From: Paracoccaceae bacterium | GTDB lineage: Bacteria > Pseudomonadota > Alphaproteobacteria > Rhodobacterales > Rhodobacteraceae | Assembly (NCBI GenBank): GCA_033344815.1 | Contig: JAWPMR010000001.1 | Coordinates: 2,962,136-3,026,135 of the forward strand | Direction: 5' to 3' | Length of the DNA: 64,000 bases | Shown here: positions 35,825-44,440 of the stretch, piece after piece | Position numbering within the stretch: the stretch's first letter is position 1 | Layout: each line of letters starts with the position of its first letter | Position numbers and translations under genes: made by a program | The notes under the pieces: model-generated | Seen by the model: only the letters and a program-made list of their open reading frames with translations | What the model was told of the DNA's origin: nothing | Database searches by the model: none

Positions 35825-36315
35825 ACGTGCCATTCATGTGGAAGCGATCTGCGAAGCCGTCACCCGACCCAGCATGCGGTTTTTTGCAGCCAAGGCGGTT
35901 GCACAGCAATCTGTCTTTTCGGTCCATCGCACATGGGATTTGAAAGACCGCCAGCGCACGCCGCCCGTCAAAGGTTGCGCGGCATGATGGCCGAGCTTGG
36001 CGGTTTGGATTCGGTTTCGCGCGCGGGTGATTCATCGACTTCGCTCGGGACATTTTGGTTGACGAGGTGCTGGATCTACCCGCTATCGCGAAGCAATTGA
36101 CGTATAACCTGTGCCAGCACATCAAGGCGCTGGATGTACGGATCGGTTGATATGAGGATCGACGGGAGCAGGTCGCCAAAGAGGATGCGTGCGTGCAGTC
36201 GCGGTGGCTGAGTACGTCACACGGATCGTCGGAAGGGTCATCACCCGAAACGAGCCATTTACTGCATCCGCAACCTGCAAGAAACCGAACACCACGTTGG
36301 CAAGTCCCGTGAAAT
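35825..36315 (+). pseudogene. IS110-family transposase remnant
   Basis: The plus-strand sequence from ~35828 reads AICEAVTRPSMRF, then AAKAVAQQSVFSVHR and LKDRQRT. This is the section after the 'NDxxDAEAI' motif of IS110-family DEDD transposases. After a frameshift it continues RGMMAELG, then DLPAIAKQLTYNLCQHIKAL and EDRREQVAKEDACVQ, the coiled middle segment before the Tnp_20 (IS116/IS110/IS902) domain. The N-terminal RNase-H-like DEDD region and most of the Tnp_20 domain are missing. Several stops break the rest. Confidence 0.7.
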
Positions 36316-36604
36316 GAGTCTTCACAAGTTAGTCGCTACAACCAGACATCCCGTCGTCTGGCTCGCACAATAAAGCCCGCAAAGCTGCTGGGTATTTGGT
36401 TGGCGGAACCTTTCAGGGTGTGCGGTCAAAGCCGCTCAAACTGGACCCTCTCACGGTTTGCAAGTAAATCATCGGCGCGCAGCGGAAACAGCGGGCTGCT
36501 TCTGACAAAATCACAAATCAGATCAAAAAAACCCTTTCTATGAAGGAGATATCCACACAAGTCGTTCGCGCGATGTGCGGCGATTTGGTCATCTAATCCA
36601 GCAC

Positions 36605-37609
36605 TTACAGTGACTGGAAGTTTTGCCTGTAGTCCGATGGCGAAACAAACAACTCTCTTTGAAATGCGCGGCGCATGCGGTCTTCATCCCGGAACCCACA
36701 GGATGTAGCAATTTGTTTAATGCTTTGTGATGTTGTTGCCAGCAGATCCTGCGCTTTCTCAACCCGCATGGCTTCGACGGCCTTGGCCGGTGTTGTTCTC
36801 ATTTCTTGCTTGTAGACGCGGGCAAAGTTTCGCGGACTCATGCCAGTTCTGTCGGCGAGCTCGTTTACGGATAAAGGAAATGCGAGGTTATCTGCGATCC
36901 ACAAGTGCAAAGCTTCAAACCGCCCTTTACCGTCTCGCAACTGACGCCCGAGGGTCGGGCTGAATTGAGATTGCCCACCGGAGCGAACCATCTGCGCTAC
37001 CATGGAGCGTGCCACCTTCATGCCTGACGCCCGCCCGAGATCTTCCGCCACAATCGCCAAGGCCATGTCAATCCCGGCCGTAATTCCAGCAGAGGTCCAA
37101 GTCGAGCCGTCTTGCACAAAGATTGGATCAACTTCGACCCGAACGCGTGGAAACTCCTCCGCGAGCATTTTGCAATCTTCCCAATGCGTCACGGCACGCC
37201 GTCCATCCAGCAAACCGGCTGCGGCCAGGACTAACGCGCCGGAACAAACGGAACACACACGCTGCGTCCCTGCTGCGAGGGATTGGATCGCTTCGACGAG
37301 TTTTGCATCCCGCATGCCTGGAACGGCCCCGTCTCCACCCACCACAATAAGCGTGTGGATTTCGCGACCCGATAGGCTGGAAACAGGGACACTAGGGCAC
37401 GACACGACCGTGTTCGTCTGCACAAGGCCGCCGCCGGTTGAGACAACAACACATTCGTAACCGCGGCTTCCCGAAATGGAATCCGGTGCGTGGGAAAACA
37501 CTTGTAGCGGGCCAACCAAATCCAGAAACACGATATCGGGATAAATTACAAATACGACAAGCCTTGGTACGTGGGGCCGATGTTCCAGTTTGGCAGTTTT
37601 TAATGTCAT
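36605..37609 (-). CDS. GlxA-family AraC-type transcriptional regulator
   Basis: 334 residues. The N-terminal DJ-1/PfpI-like (class I glutamine amidotransferase fold) domain, residues ~15-185, contains FLDLVGPLQVF and the nucleophile-elbow-like VCSVCSGALVLAAAGLLDGR followed by THW, the GlxA signature. Residues ~230-330 are an AraC HTH (NELADRTGMSPRNFARVYKQ, then IATSCGFRDEDRMRRAFQRE). Such proteins activate catabolic operons for quaternary amines or arginine relatives, but the effector here is unknown. No strong ribosome site precedes ATG 37609. It diverges from the DUF1272/phosphatase pair across only 62 bp, so regulation of that pair is possible. Confidence 0.88.
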   Translation of the reverse strand: MTLKTAKLEHRPHVPRLVVFVIYPDIVFLDLVGPLQVFSHAPDSISGSRGYECVVVSTGGGLVQTNTVVSCPSVPVSSLSGREIHTLIVVGGDGAVPGMRDAKLVEAIQSLAAGTQRVCSVCSGALVLAAAGLLDGRRAVTHWEDCKMLAEEFPRVRVEVDPIFVQDGSTWTSAGITAGIDMALAIVAEDLGRASGMKVARSMVAQMVRSGGQSQFSPTLGRQLRDGKGRFEALHLWIADNLAFPLSVNELADRTGMSPRNFARVYKQEMRTTPAKAVEAMRVEKAQDLLATTSQSIKQIATSCGFRDEDRMRRAFQRELFVSPSDYRQNFQSL

Positions 37610-37671
37610 ATTGTCATTTCTGCCAAAAGAAACCTGGGTAGTCTACAGTTACGTGAAACGGAGATTTTGTG

Positions 37672-37950
37672 ATGTTGACTCTGAAACCAAACTGCGAGTG
37701 CTGTGATAAGGATCTGCTGCCGACCGCGTCCGACGCCCGCATCTGTTCTTTCGAATGCACGTTCTGCGCAGACTGTGCTGAGACGAATTTTTCGAACCTT
37801 TGTCCGAATTGCGGTGGCAAATTTGTACCACGACCGGTGCGGCCTGCGGAGAGACTGTGCAATTTTCCAGCCTCTACACAGCGGGTCAACAAAGCCCATG
37901 CTGCATGTAAGAACCTTCTTGAGTTGACGCAGGGAGCCCACGATGCCTGA
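37672..37950 (+). CDS. DUF1272 cysteine-rich small protein
   Basis: 92 residues from ATG 37672; ACGGAG precedes it, and the adjacent GTG 37669 would add one residue. The sequence MLTLKPNCECCDKDLLPTAS followed by ICSFECTFCADCAE and LCPNCGGKFVPRP is the DUF1272 pattern: paired Cys-x-x-Cys knuckles that probably bind one or two zinc ions. Members are usually ~60-90 residues and of unknown role. Overlaps the next gene by 8 bases, so the two are probably coupled. Confidence 0.88.
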   Translation: MLTLKPNCECCDKDLLPTASDARICSFECTFCADCAETNFSNLCPNCGGKFVPRPVRPAERLCNFPASTQRVNKAHAACKNLLELTQGAHDA

Positions 37951-38422
37951 GCTAAAACACATCCTGAACTGGCGCCGGATCGACGCGTTCCTCACAACTT
38001 CGGGGCAACCAACCGAAGAGCAGTTAGCGGAAATTCAAGCCTTGGGCGTGACCCAAATCATTAATCTCGGACCACACCATAACAAGGGTGCGCTCAAAGA
38101 CGAAGCAGGCACAGTCGCGGCACTCGGGATGTCTTACATCTACATCCCGGTTGAATTCGAAGACCCAACCGACCAGAATTTTGAGGACTTCCGAGCCGCG
38201 CTTGAAAGTAACCCCTCTGACCAGAAACACGTCCATTGCATCTACAATGCCAGGGTCAGCGCCTTTTTCTACCGTTACGCCAAAACCAATGCCAATATGT
38301 CCGCGGAGGCTGCTTTTGCGATCATGGAAAGCATCTGGAGACCCGGGGACGATTGGGCCAGTTTCATCGATAGTGCGGATGCCGAAGGAAAGCCAAATCG
38401 TTATGCGGGCGACGATTACTGA
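37943..38422 (+). CDS. Protein tyrosine phosphatase-like protein (DUF442/BLH-type)
   Basis: 159 residues. It begins in the family manner: ILNWRRIDAFLTTSGQPTEE, then LGVTQIINLGPH, the first strand of the cysteine-phosphatase fold. The active-site loop reads HVHCIYNARVSAFFYRY. It has C-x4-R rather than the textbook C-x5-R, as in the related 'HCxxNxRVSAF' group, so catalysis should be tested rather than assumed. It ends with W.PGDDWASFIDS, also usual in the group. Cytosolic. It overlaps the DUF1272 gene by 8 bp; the start is fixed by AGGGAGCCCACG upstream. Confidence 0.8.
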   Translation: MPELKHILNWRRIDAFLTTSGQPTEEQLAEIQALGVTQIINLGPHHNKGALKDEAGTVAALGMSYIYIPVEFEDPTDQNFEDFRAALESNPSDQKHVHCIYNARVSAFFYRYAKTNANMSAEAAFAIMESIWRPGDDWASFIDSADAEGKPNRYAGDDY

Positions 38423-38543
38423 CGGCCTATTCCGGCGATCCATTCAGCAACGCTATGCATCGTTGCGGCTATCCTGGTGCTGCAGTTCTTGCATCAGGCG
38501 GCATTCTTGTCTCCACGCCGACGAGGTTGTTTGAAATACTGTT

Positions 38544-39533
38544 TCATAGTTCCTGTTCTGGCATGCCAAGCGGGGACCGGGGTATCAAGCTGTCAATCTG
38601 GGCCATGATGTCATCGGGCAAAGCTCCGAACTCCAGTGCGCCTGCGATGCCTTCGATTTGCTCGACACTGCGCGCTCCTGGGATCGGTAAGTTGGTTTGC
38701 CCCTTCGCCCACAGCCATCCGATGGAACCTTGAACCAAACTACGGCCCCCGGTCGTCAGGAGCGCCCGCACGGCATCAAGTTTTTCCAAAAACTCAGGGT
38801 TCGCCTGCCCATCCTTGAAGTACTGGATCACCAAGTTGGAGCCGGCGCGAATATCGTCAGAGGGTATGGCTGTCCCAGGTCCATACTTGCCACTCAGCAA
38901 TCCCATCGCAAGTGGTGAGCGGATCAAGGCAATTGCGCCTGTTTCTTTCACAACCTGCTGAATTTGCGGCACATCTACGAACACATTCATCGCATGCTCG
39001 ACGGCACCAAACCCTGGCCGTTGTGCAACCTTTTTAGCGCTTTCAGAGAAATCCGTGCTCCAACCAAAAGCCTTGATCTTACCCAGTTGGCGCGCCTTTT
39101 CCATTTCATCAAAGACCAATTCCGCCTGCGGAACAGGAAGAGCATTGTCATGCAGCAACATCATGTCGATACACCCGCGATCCAACCGAACAAGGCATTG
39201 ATCGATTGCGGGAAGGATGCGGTCTGGCGTTGTGTCGCCAAATGTCAGCTGTTTGCTTTCTTCGTCAATGGCGATGCCAATTTTGGAAACGATCTTTGCG
39301 TCTGGCCGCGTCTTGAGCGCACGTGCCAACAGTCGATCTGCATGACCTGCGCCGTATGCGGCGGCTGTGTCAAACAACGTAATCCCGTGGTCAAGTGCCG
39401 CATGGATCGTTCGGATGGACTCCGCGTCATTCGTGTTTGTGTAGCCTAGCGATGCATCGCCCGAAAACATTGCCCCACCGATAGGCCAGCAGCCCATGCC
39501 AAGCGGGAGAATTTCTGTGCCTTGGAACTTCAT
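38544..39533 (-). CDS. Aldo/keto reductase
   Basis: 329 residues from ATG 39533 (AAAAGGAGATTGTAAG ribosome site). AKR features are all present: GMGCWPIGG at the start, TLFDTAAAYGAGHADRLLAR (Asp and Tyr of the catalytic tetrad), VSKIG with the catalytic Lys, and DMMLLHDNALP with His. The NADPH-binding end reads IGWLWAKGQTNLPIPGARS. An (alpha/beta)8 barrel that reduces aldehydes or ketones, or acts in sugar metabolism. It is divergent from a LysR regulator; the two starts are 83 bp apart and share a palindrome, the normal layout for a LysR-controlled target. Confidence 0.9.
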   Translation of the reverse strand: MKFQGTEILPLGMGCWPIGGAMFSGDASLGYTNTNDAESIRTIHAALDHGITLFDTAAAYGAGHADRLLARALKTRPDAKIVSKIGIAIDEESKQLTFGDTTPDRILPAIDQCLVRLDRGCIDMMLLHDNALPVPQAELVFDEMEKARQLGKIKAFGWSTDFSESAKKVAQRPGFGAVEHAMNVFVDVPQIQQVVKETGAIALIRSPLAMGLLSGKYGPGTAIPSDDIRAGSNLVIQYFKDGQANPEFLEKLDAVRALLTTGGRSLVQGSIGWLWAKGQTNLPIPGARSVEQIEGIAGALEFGALPDDIMAQIDSLIPRSPLGMPEQEL

Positions 39534-39587
39534 CTTACAATCTCCTTTTAAGATACAAACCCAGGAAAACACCGAACGGGTTTTAAT

Positions 39588-39616
39588 GAAATGAAACGTA
39601 TTGTATTGTTCATTTC
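39588..39616. promoter_or_regulatory. Inverted repeat in the lysR / aldo-keto reductase divergent promoter
   Basis: Arms GAAATGAAAC (39588-39597) and GTTCATTTC (39608-39616) flank a 10-bp AT-rich spacer. The repeat abuts the lysR start codon. It is a plausible autoregulatory operator for the LysR protein, covering both promoters; its position close to the ATG would repress lysR when bound. Confidence 0.55.
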
Positions 39617-40429
39617 ATGAATGAAACGATGTTTGATTGGGATGACCTGCGCCTCTTTCTCGCCGTTGCGCGCAAAGGCGGGTTGGCTCCAGCGGCTGCC
39701 GCCACGGGCAAGAGCGCTCCTACATTGGGGCGACGGATGCTCTCGCTGGAACGACGTATTGGCAAGGATTTGTTCCAACGATTTGCGCGTGGCTATGAGC
39801 TAACTGATGCTGGACAACAGTTGATGGCGAAGGTTGCTGACTTGGAGCATATAATCCTGCCGATTATTGACGTTCCCGGAACGCCCGTCGTCAAGGTGTC
39901 CGCTGGTCTCTGGGTTACACATCTATTGTGCGATCATGTTGCAGACATCATCGGCAGGGACGCGGTAAACCTGCGTTTCATAGCATCAGATGAAATCATA
40001 GACATTGGCAAACGCGAAGCTCTCATTGGCATCCGCAACCAGCGTCCTGAGGGGATCGGCATGGCTGGACGTAAAGTCACTCGGATACAGTTCGCTGTCT
40101 ATGCATGTAGCGAAAATATTGAGATGTGGGCACGCGTTATCGGGTCAACACCTTCTGCGAAATGGGTGCTCGAGCATCTGGACGGAGCGCGCGCAATTGA
40201 AGTTACGAGCGCACGAAATGCACTGGATCTCGCGTTGGCCGGATCAGCGCGGGTCGTTTTGCCGACCTTTGTTGGGCATCATCTGGATGCATTGCAGCAA
40301 ATAAGCCCCCCGATTGAGGAACTTGAGCACGATCAATGGCTTGTTACACACCACGAAGACCGCTTTGTGCCGGAAGTGCGTAAGGTGATCGACAGAATCT
40401 ACACAATTCTCAAAGCACAGGGGGACTAA
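39617..40429 (+). CDS. LysR-family transcriptional regulator
   Basis: 270 residues, slightly short for the family. The N-terminal winged HTH covers residues ~5-65 (WDDLRLFLAVARKGGLAPAA, then ATGKSAPTLGRRMLSLERRI), with the usual linker helix after it. The effector domain (~90-270) is truncated relative to canonical LysR but keeps alternating alpha/beta character. It is divergent from the aldo/keto reductase at 38544-39533 and overlapped upstream by an inverted repeat, so it most likely controls that gene and itself. The inducer is unknown. Confidence 0.87.
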   Translation: MNETMFDWDDLRLFLAVARKGGLAPAAAATGKSAPTLGRRMLSLERRIGKDLFQRFARGYELTDAGQQLMAKVADLEHIILPIIDVPGTPVVKVSAGLWVTHLLCDHVADIIGRDAVNLRFIASDEIIDIGKREALIGIRNQRPEGIGMAGRKVTRIQFAVYACSENIEMWARVIGSTPSAKWVLEHLDGARAIEVTSARNALDLALAGSARVVLPTFVGHHLDALQQISPPIEELEHDQWLVTHHEDRFVPEVRKVIDRIYTILKAQGD

Positions 40430-40945
40430 GGATCAATGTCATGGTCAACTTATGCGCTGCGTTCAAAAGGTAACAAACGGCGCGTGGTGGTCGGCGTGAC
40501 GCGGAATTCCGGCTGCACCAGACCGGACGCCCATGCACCGAGCAGCGCCTCAACTGTTCAAGGAGCTTTACCCGCTGGCATTTTGGAATATGTCCGGATG
40601 ATTTGCCGGATGGCCTGATTTTGGCATCTTGTACGCAGGTTTGCCAGGAGTCGGTTTATCAAGGGTCGGCAACAGCCGGTTGGTGCGGGGCTTTCTGGAT
40701 GATGAAATCAACGCGCAACCGTTCGTGCGAATGATCCTGCCGGTGACAGGATTGGTCAGGCGGAGCCGAGTTAATGGAGAGCTCCAGCTGAAAAGGGTTG
40801 GCCCGGATATCATTCCGGGGCAGATGCTGCGCATGTCTCTCGGCGGTTCGTTCGATCCGTCGCAGTCATTGCGTCGTTTGCTGGGCATGTGCTGTCGCAA
40901 TCTGGAACCCTTTTGGCAGAGAGCGGCGTGTGCTTGGGCGTAATG
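40430..40945. other. Gene-free stretch next to IS66 debris
   Basis: Long frames occur on both strands (for example plus strand 40629-40943) without recognisable domains or ribosome sites. Probably decayed mobile-element DNA continuing from the IS66 relic. Confidence 0.3.
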
Positions 40946-41227
40946 TCACCACGTCTGCAAACTTGAAATCAATTGGCAGAAAGATTGCGCCCCCGCCGGT
41001 GGGCCAATGACGCTTCTTTTTGAACTCATCCCCCATCCGTAGATCTGCTGGCCGGTCAAGTCATATCGATGTGCGAATTGTGTGACCGCCACCCCATCCC
41101 TCGCAACAGAAGAAACGAGCGCCAAATTGTTATCGTCACTCCAGTGTCGCCGCCGCTCAACACCAAAAACCTCGCCCCATATGACACCCTCCGCAAAAGA
41201 CACGCCCCTAACGACTTCGCTGTGCAA
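40946..41227 (-). pseudogene. tnpA: IS66-family accessory transposition protein TnpA, truncated
   Basis: The minus-strand frame reads EVVRGVSFAEGVIWGEVFGV, then ERRRHWSDDNNLALVSSVAR, TQFAHRYDLTGQQIYGWG. This is the IS66 OrfA/TnpA pattern ('g.errRrWsdeeKlalV...GatVtqVA.RhdvtrqQIyaWR'), an HTH protein of ~130-150 residues. After QIYGWG the similarity drifts and the frame ends at 93 residues, so the C-terminus is frameshifted or deleted. No tnpB or tnpC could be read nearby. Confidence 0.65.
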
Positions 41228-42892
41228 CTGTTTTAAATCCTTACGCCAGAATTATGCACACGGTACCAATCGGGCAACGAAGTTGGATCGCGTCGACGCG
41301 GTGTGCACGCAGACTGTTTGTTAATGCCGCAGGCGTGCAGCAAGCTCGAGCAGCTGCAAAAAGATGCCACACGCGATAGGTCAATTGGCGATGCGGACGG
41401 AGCACAGATTTCGCCGCGCGATCGGCGATGCGCGCTTCCTGGAAACTTGGCCACGCATGCCGCGTGGTGCCCGGTGCAATAGACAGACCGTCTTTGAGGC
41501 GGAGAACCGCCTGATTGTTTCCCATGCCTTCAGTCTGCAGGGATGTGACCGGGATATATTGTTGATGAGGTCTCCGCCCAGCAGATCGCTGTGCCATCGC
41601 CTGCCGGGTAATGGTGGTGGCGCGCGATTGTAGGACGTCGGATCCGGACGCGGCCGTCGCCGGTAAGGGGGGGTGACAACAGCGCCCCAATGCCTACCTG
41701 CAAACAGGCAGGTATAGCAGGCGTTATTCCCGAACCTCAGATCTCACATGCGGGTGCGGGGGCCAATGCGACACTTTAATGCAGAGATCGAAGTCCCTGT
41801 TTGCTCGGTGGGTGATCAACTGATCTGTCGGCTCGCGGGTACTCAAGACGGAACGGCTCTTCGGGTGTATTGATCGTGCAAATGTGCTGACTGCGTCATC
41901 AAGGACAACTGCGCTGGCCGCACAGAGCGCCACATCCACAGATCAGAACATAAGGCGGTTCCACAACGAGTCCCGCAGCGGCCCGTCGACGACCCCAAAC
42001 GGTTTGCTGTAAGAAGCATGAGAGTTGAACTGCCCTACAGCACGATCAAATCCCGGAAGGACCCTCGCACGTCTGGACGAGGCGGCTGACAAACGCAGCC
42101 ACTGGCGTTGCATTTACTCGCCAGCATTATGAACCGCTTGATACATGTCATCGGATAATGTTCATGATCATCGCGACGAAAGCGCGACATCCACAGTGCG
42201 ACCGAAAGTAGAATCTTCAAAAGTCACGTCGATGTGTTTTGTCTCAGGACCGACCTTCAGACCAACGCCGAACGGCGTAAATGCCCCCACTCGCAAAACA
42301 CGCGCCTGAACCTAAGCTCACGAAACATCACTCTATCACAAACAGGTTCCAAATAGTTTGCGGGGCACCACTACCGCTCAAGTTACAAATCGGGGGGTTC
42401 AGAGTCGACTATTGTCTAGGCTCTTGCGACCGTAGTGCACATTCTGCAAAGTGGACATTAGGAGGATGCTTGGCGTTTCAAATCCTCCAGAGTCAGCGAC
42501 GCATGACAATGCGGGCTTGCACATAGCTAAATTTACATCTCCACCTGCCGCTTTACCTCTCGACTTACGACTGTGATGCGCCGAAATCATTTGTTCCCAC
42601 TTAGTCGAAAAGGCTCGATGAATTCATCGGCCAGGCCATACTTATCGACGCGACAGGCGCGCTCTGTTCTGAACCGTGTTGTCTTGCAAAAACCGATTGG
42701 CGGTCACTAAACACGTCTTACTCAAATTGACAGCTGTGACAATTTTGTTTCGTTATTGCGTCGGATATTTGTCAATGATTGATCTGGCAGATGGCAGTCA
42801 GTAACATTTTAACTGGCAGGGATGGTCCCAATGAAATCCTGATTTGAGGTCGTCGGATCATCATTGAAGTGATCTGAAGTGGTGTTGTCCGT
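41228..42892. other. Long gene-free region of decayed sequence
   Basis: 1.6 kb without an intact gene. Two minus-strand stretches have weak coding character (41241-41690, and 41724-41939 reading VDVALCAASAVVLDDAVSTF), but I recognise no family and find stops or shifts between pieces. The final ~150 bases before 42893 presumably contain the promoter of the TPR/beta-barrel gene. Confidence 0.35.
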
Positions 42893-44440
42893 ATGCCTGG
42901 TCAAACCGAAAGTTTATTTAATCAAATAGGGGTTGGCTCATTGAAAAAAGAAGCAATCCCGCATCCTTTCGCGTCAATTGAGTTCATTCTGCGCGCCTTA
43001 AAAAAGCGACCATTCGGTCTGGATATGGCTTTGCCGGCTAAGCTTTTGGCCTGTCCATTCAGTTTTATCCCTTGGGGTGCCGTTTCCCGTTTGGAGAAAG
43101 GTGGCGCGCGCACTTTCTGGTCTGCGCTCGCATTTCTTGCCGTGAGTGCGGCGCCTCTTTCCGCACAAGACTTTTCGGCAATCTTACCTGCGCAATACGG
43201 CGCTGAATACGAAGACCTTCTGTCCGATCCGGGCAATCTGGAGCGCCTCCTTGCACTCGCCCAACGGGCTGAAGTGGATGCAACTCAAAGCGGGTCCGTT
43301 AGCGGTTACAGGTTCGCGATCAGGCTGTATGAGCGGATGCTGTTTATCGATCCTGATTTGACGCAAGTCGCCCTGAGGTTGGGCGAGATCCACTATCGGC
43401 TTGGAGAGTTCGTGGAAGCGGGCAGCTATTTCCAGCGCGCTTTGCAGGATCCAGAACTGCCACCGGACGTGCGGGCGGTCGCTGAACGATACATTGACAG
43501 GATAGACCAGACACTTGCGCCCAGCCAATTTTCAGGGCGGCTGGTCTATGGGCTGAAATACCAATCAAATCCAACGCTTCAAAACGAACCCCTGCTGACC
43601 ACACCACCGCAAGGATCGGATTTCAACCTGTTTGCAGGGGTGGGACTGAGCCATGTTTTTGATCCAGGCTGGCAGTCAGGTCATACGCTTGAGACCACGC
43701 TCGACGCCACGGCGCAGAAATATTTCGAGTTCAACGAAATTGACAGTACCACAACCGCCCTTACTTTTGGGCCACGCCTGAGGCTGGATAGTTTTGGTGT
43801 CGGGAACACTTCTGTGCGACCATACCTCGCCTTTACGGCGGAGACAGTTTCGGGCGATTGGTATTCCTTTGATACGGGCGGCGGGATAGAAATCACCGGC
43901 ATGCCCATGCAAGGGCTGCGATTGAGCGCGGACTTCAGCGCGGTGAGTCAGCGGCACAATGCAGAGCTGAAACCGGAAAACCGGCTCGACTTGCTTGATG
44001 GTGATGAATTCGACGCACGGCTTGGGGCTGATTTTCAAATTAATCCGCGGCTGGCTCTGGGCGTTGGCATGAGTTGGCGCGAGACTAATTTCGCAGATGA
44101 TGTCGAATTTGCAATTACAGACAGGTATTCGCGCCGTTATCGCGCAGAGGTCTTTGCCCGCTATCGTCATCCCCCGCTCGTCGATTTTGGGACAGGTGAC
44201 TGGTATTTGAACCTGTCTCTCAGTCATCAGCAAACCGACTGGTTTGATTCGATCACCCCAGGGAGCAATGCATTGTGGCGGGAGGACTGGGAGAACACGA
44301 TATCGTTGTCCAGCGAAGTGCCTGTGACACCGGATTTCGCTGTTGTGGGTGGCATCGGGCACACGGGGTACAACTCGACACTGGCAATCGCCGAATACAG
44401 CAATTGGGAGATGTATCTTGGATTCAGGCAACAGTTCTGA
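42893..44440 (+). CDS. Outer-membrane TPR/beta-barrel protein (surface lipoprotein assembly modifier-like)
   Basis: 515 residues from ATG 42893, but that start is doubtful: the Sec-like segment FWSALAFLAVSAAPLSAQDF lies at residues ~74-93. A later start (ATG 43025 or TTG 43091) would give a normal signal peptide, though no start has a good ribosome site. Residues ~130-205 are TPR-like (YERMLFIDPDLTQVALRLGE, then LGEFVEAGSYFQRAL). From ~215 onward alternating strands of a ~14-strand barrel (GRLVYGLKYQSNPT at its start) end in the aromatic-terminal MYLGFRQQF. This is the layout of Slam/DUF560 proteins, which move lipoproteins to the cell surface. No lipobox substrate was seen nearby. The following pentapeptide gene overlaps its end. 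Confidence 0.7.
   Translation: MPGQTESLFNQIGVGSLKKEAIPHPFASIEFILRALKKRPFGLDMALPAKLLACPFSFIPWGAVSRLEKGGARTFWSALAFLAVSAAPLSAQDFSAILPAQYGAEYEDLLSDPGNLERLLALAQRAEVDATQSGSVSGYRFAIRLYERMLFIDPDLTQVALRLGEIHYRLGEFVEAGSYFQRALQDPELPPDVRAVAERYIDRIDQTLAPSQFSGRLVYGLKYQSNPTLQNEPLLTTPPQGSDFNLFAGVGLSHVFDPGWQSGHTLETTLDATAQKYFEFNEIDSTTTALTFGPRLRLDSFGVGNTSVRPYLAFTAETVSGDWYSFDTGGGIEITGMPMQGLRLSADFSAVSQRHNAELKPENRLDLLDGDEFDARLGADFQINPRLALGVGMSWRETNFADDVEFAITDRYSRRYRAEVFARYRHPPLVDFGTGDWYLNLSLSHQQTDWFDSITPGSNALWREDWENTISLSSEVPVTPDFAVVGGIGHTGYNSTLAIAEYSNWEMYLGFRQQF

Noticed and set aside
44343-44417. GTG 44343 as the start of the pentapeptide gene
   Set aside because: It would overlap the upstream gene by ~100 bases without a ribosome site and add a leader that looks like the shadow of the barrel C-terminus.
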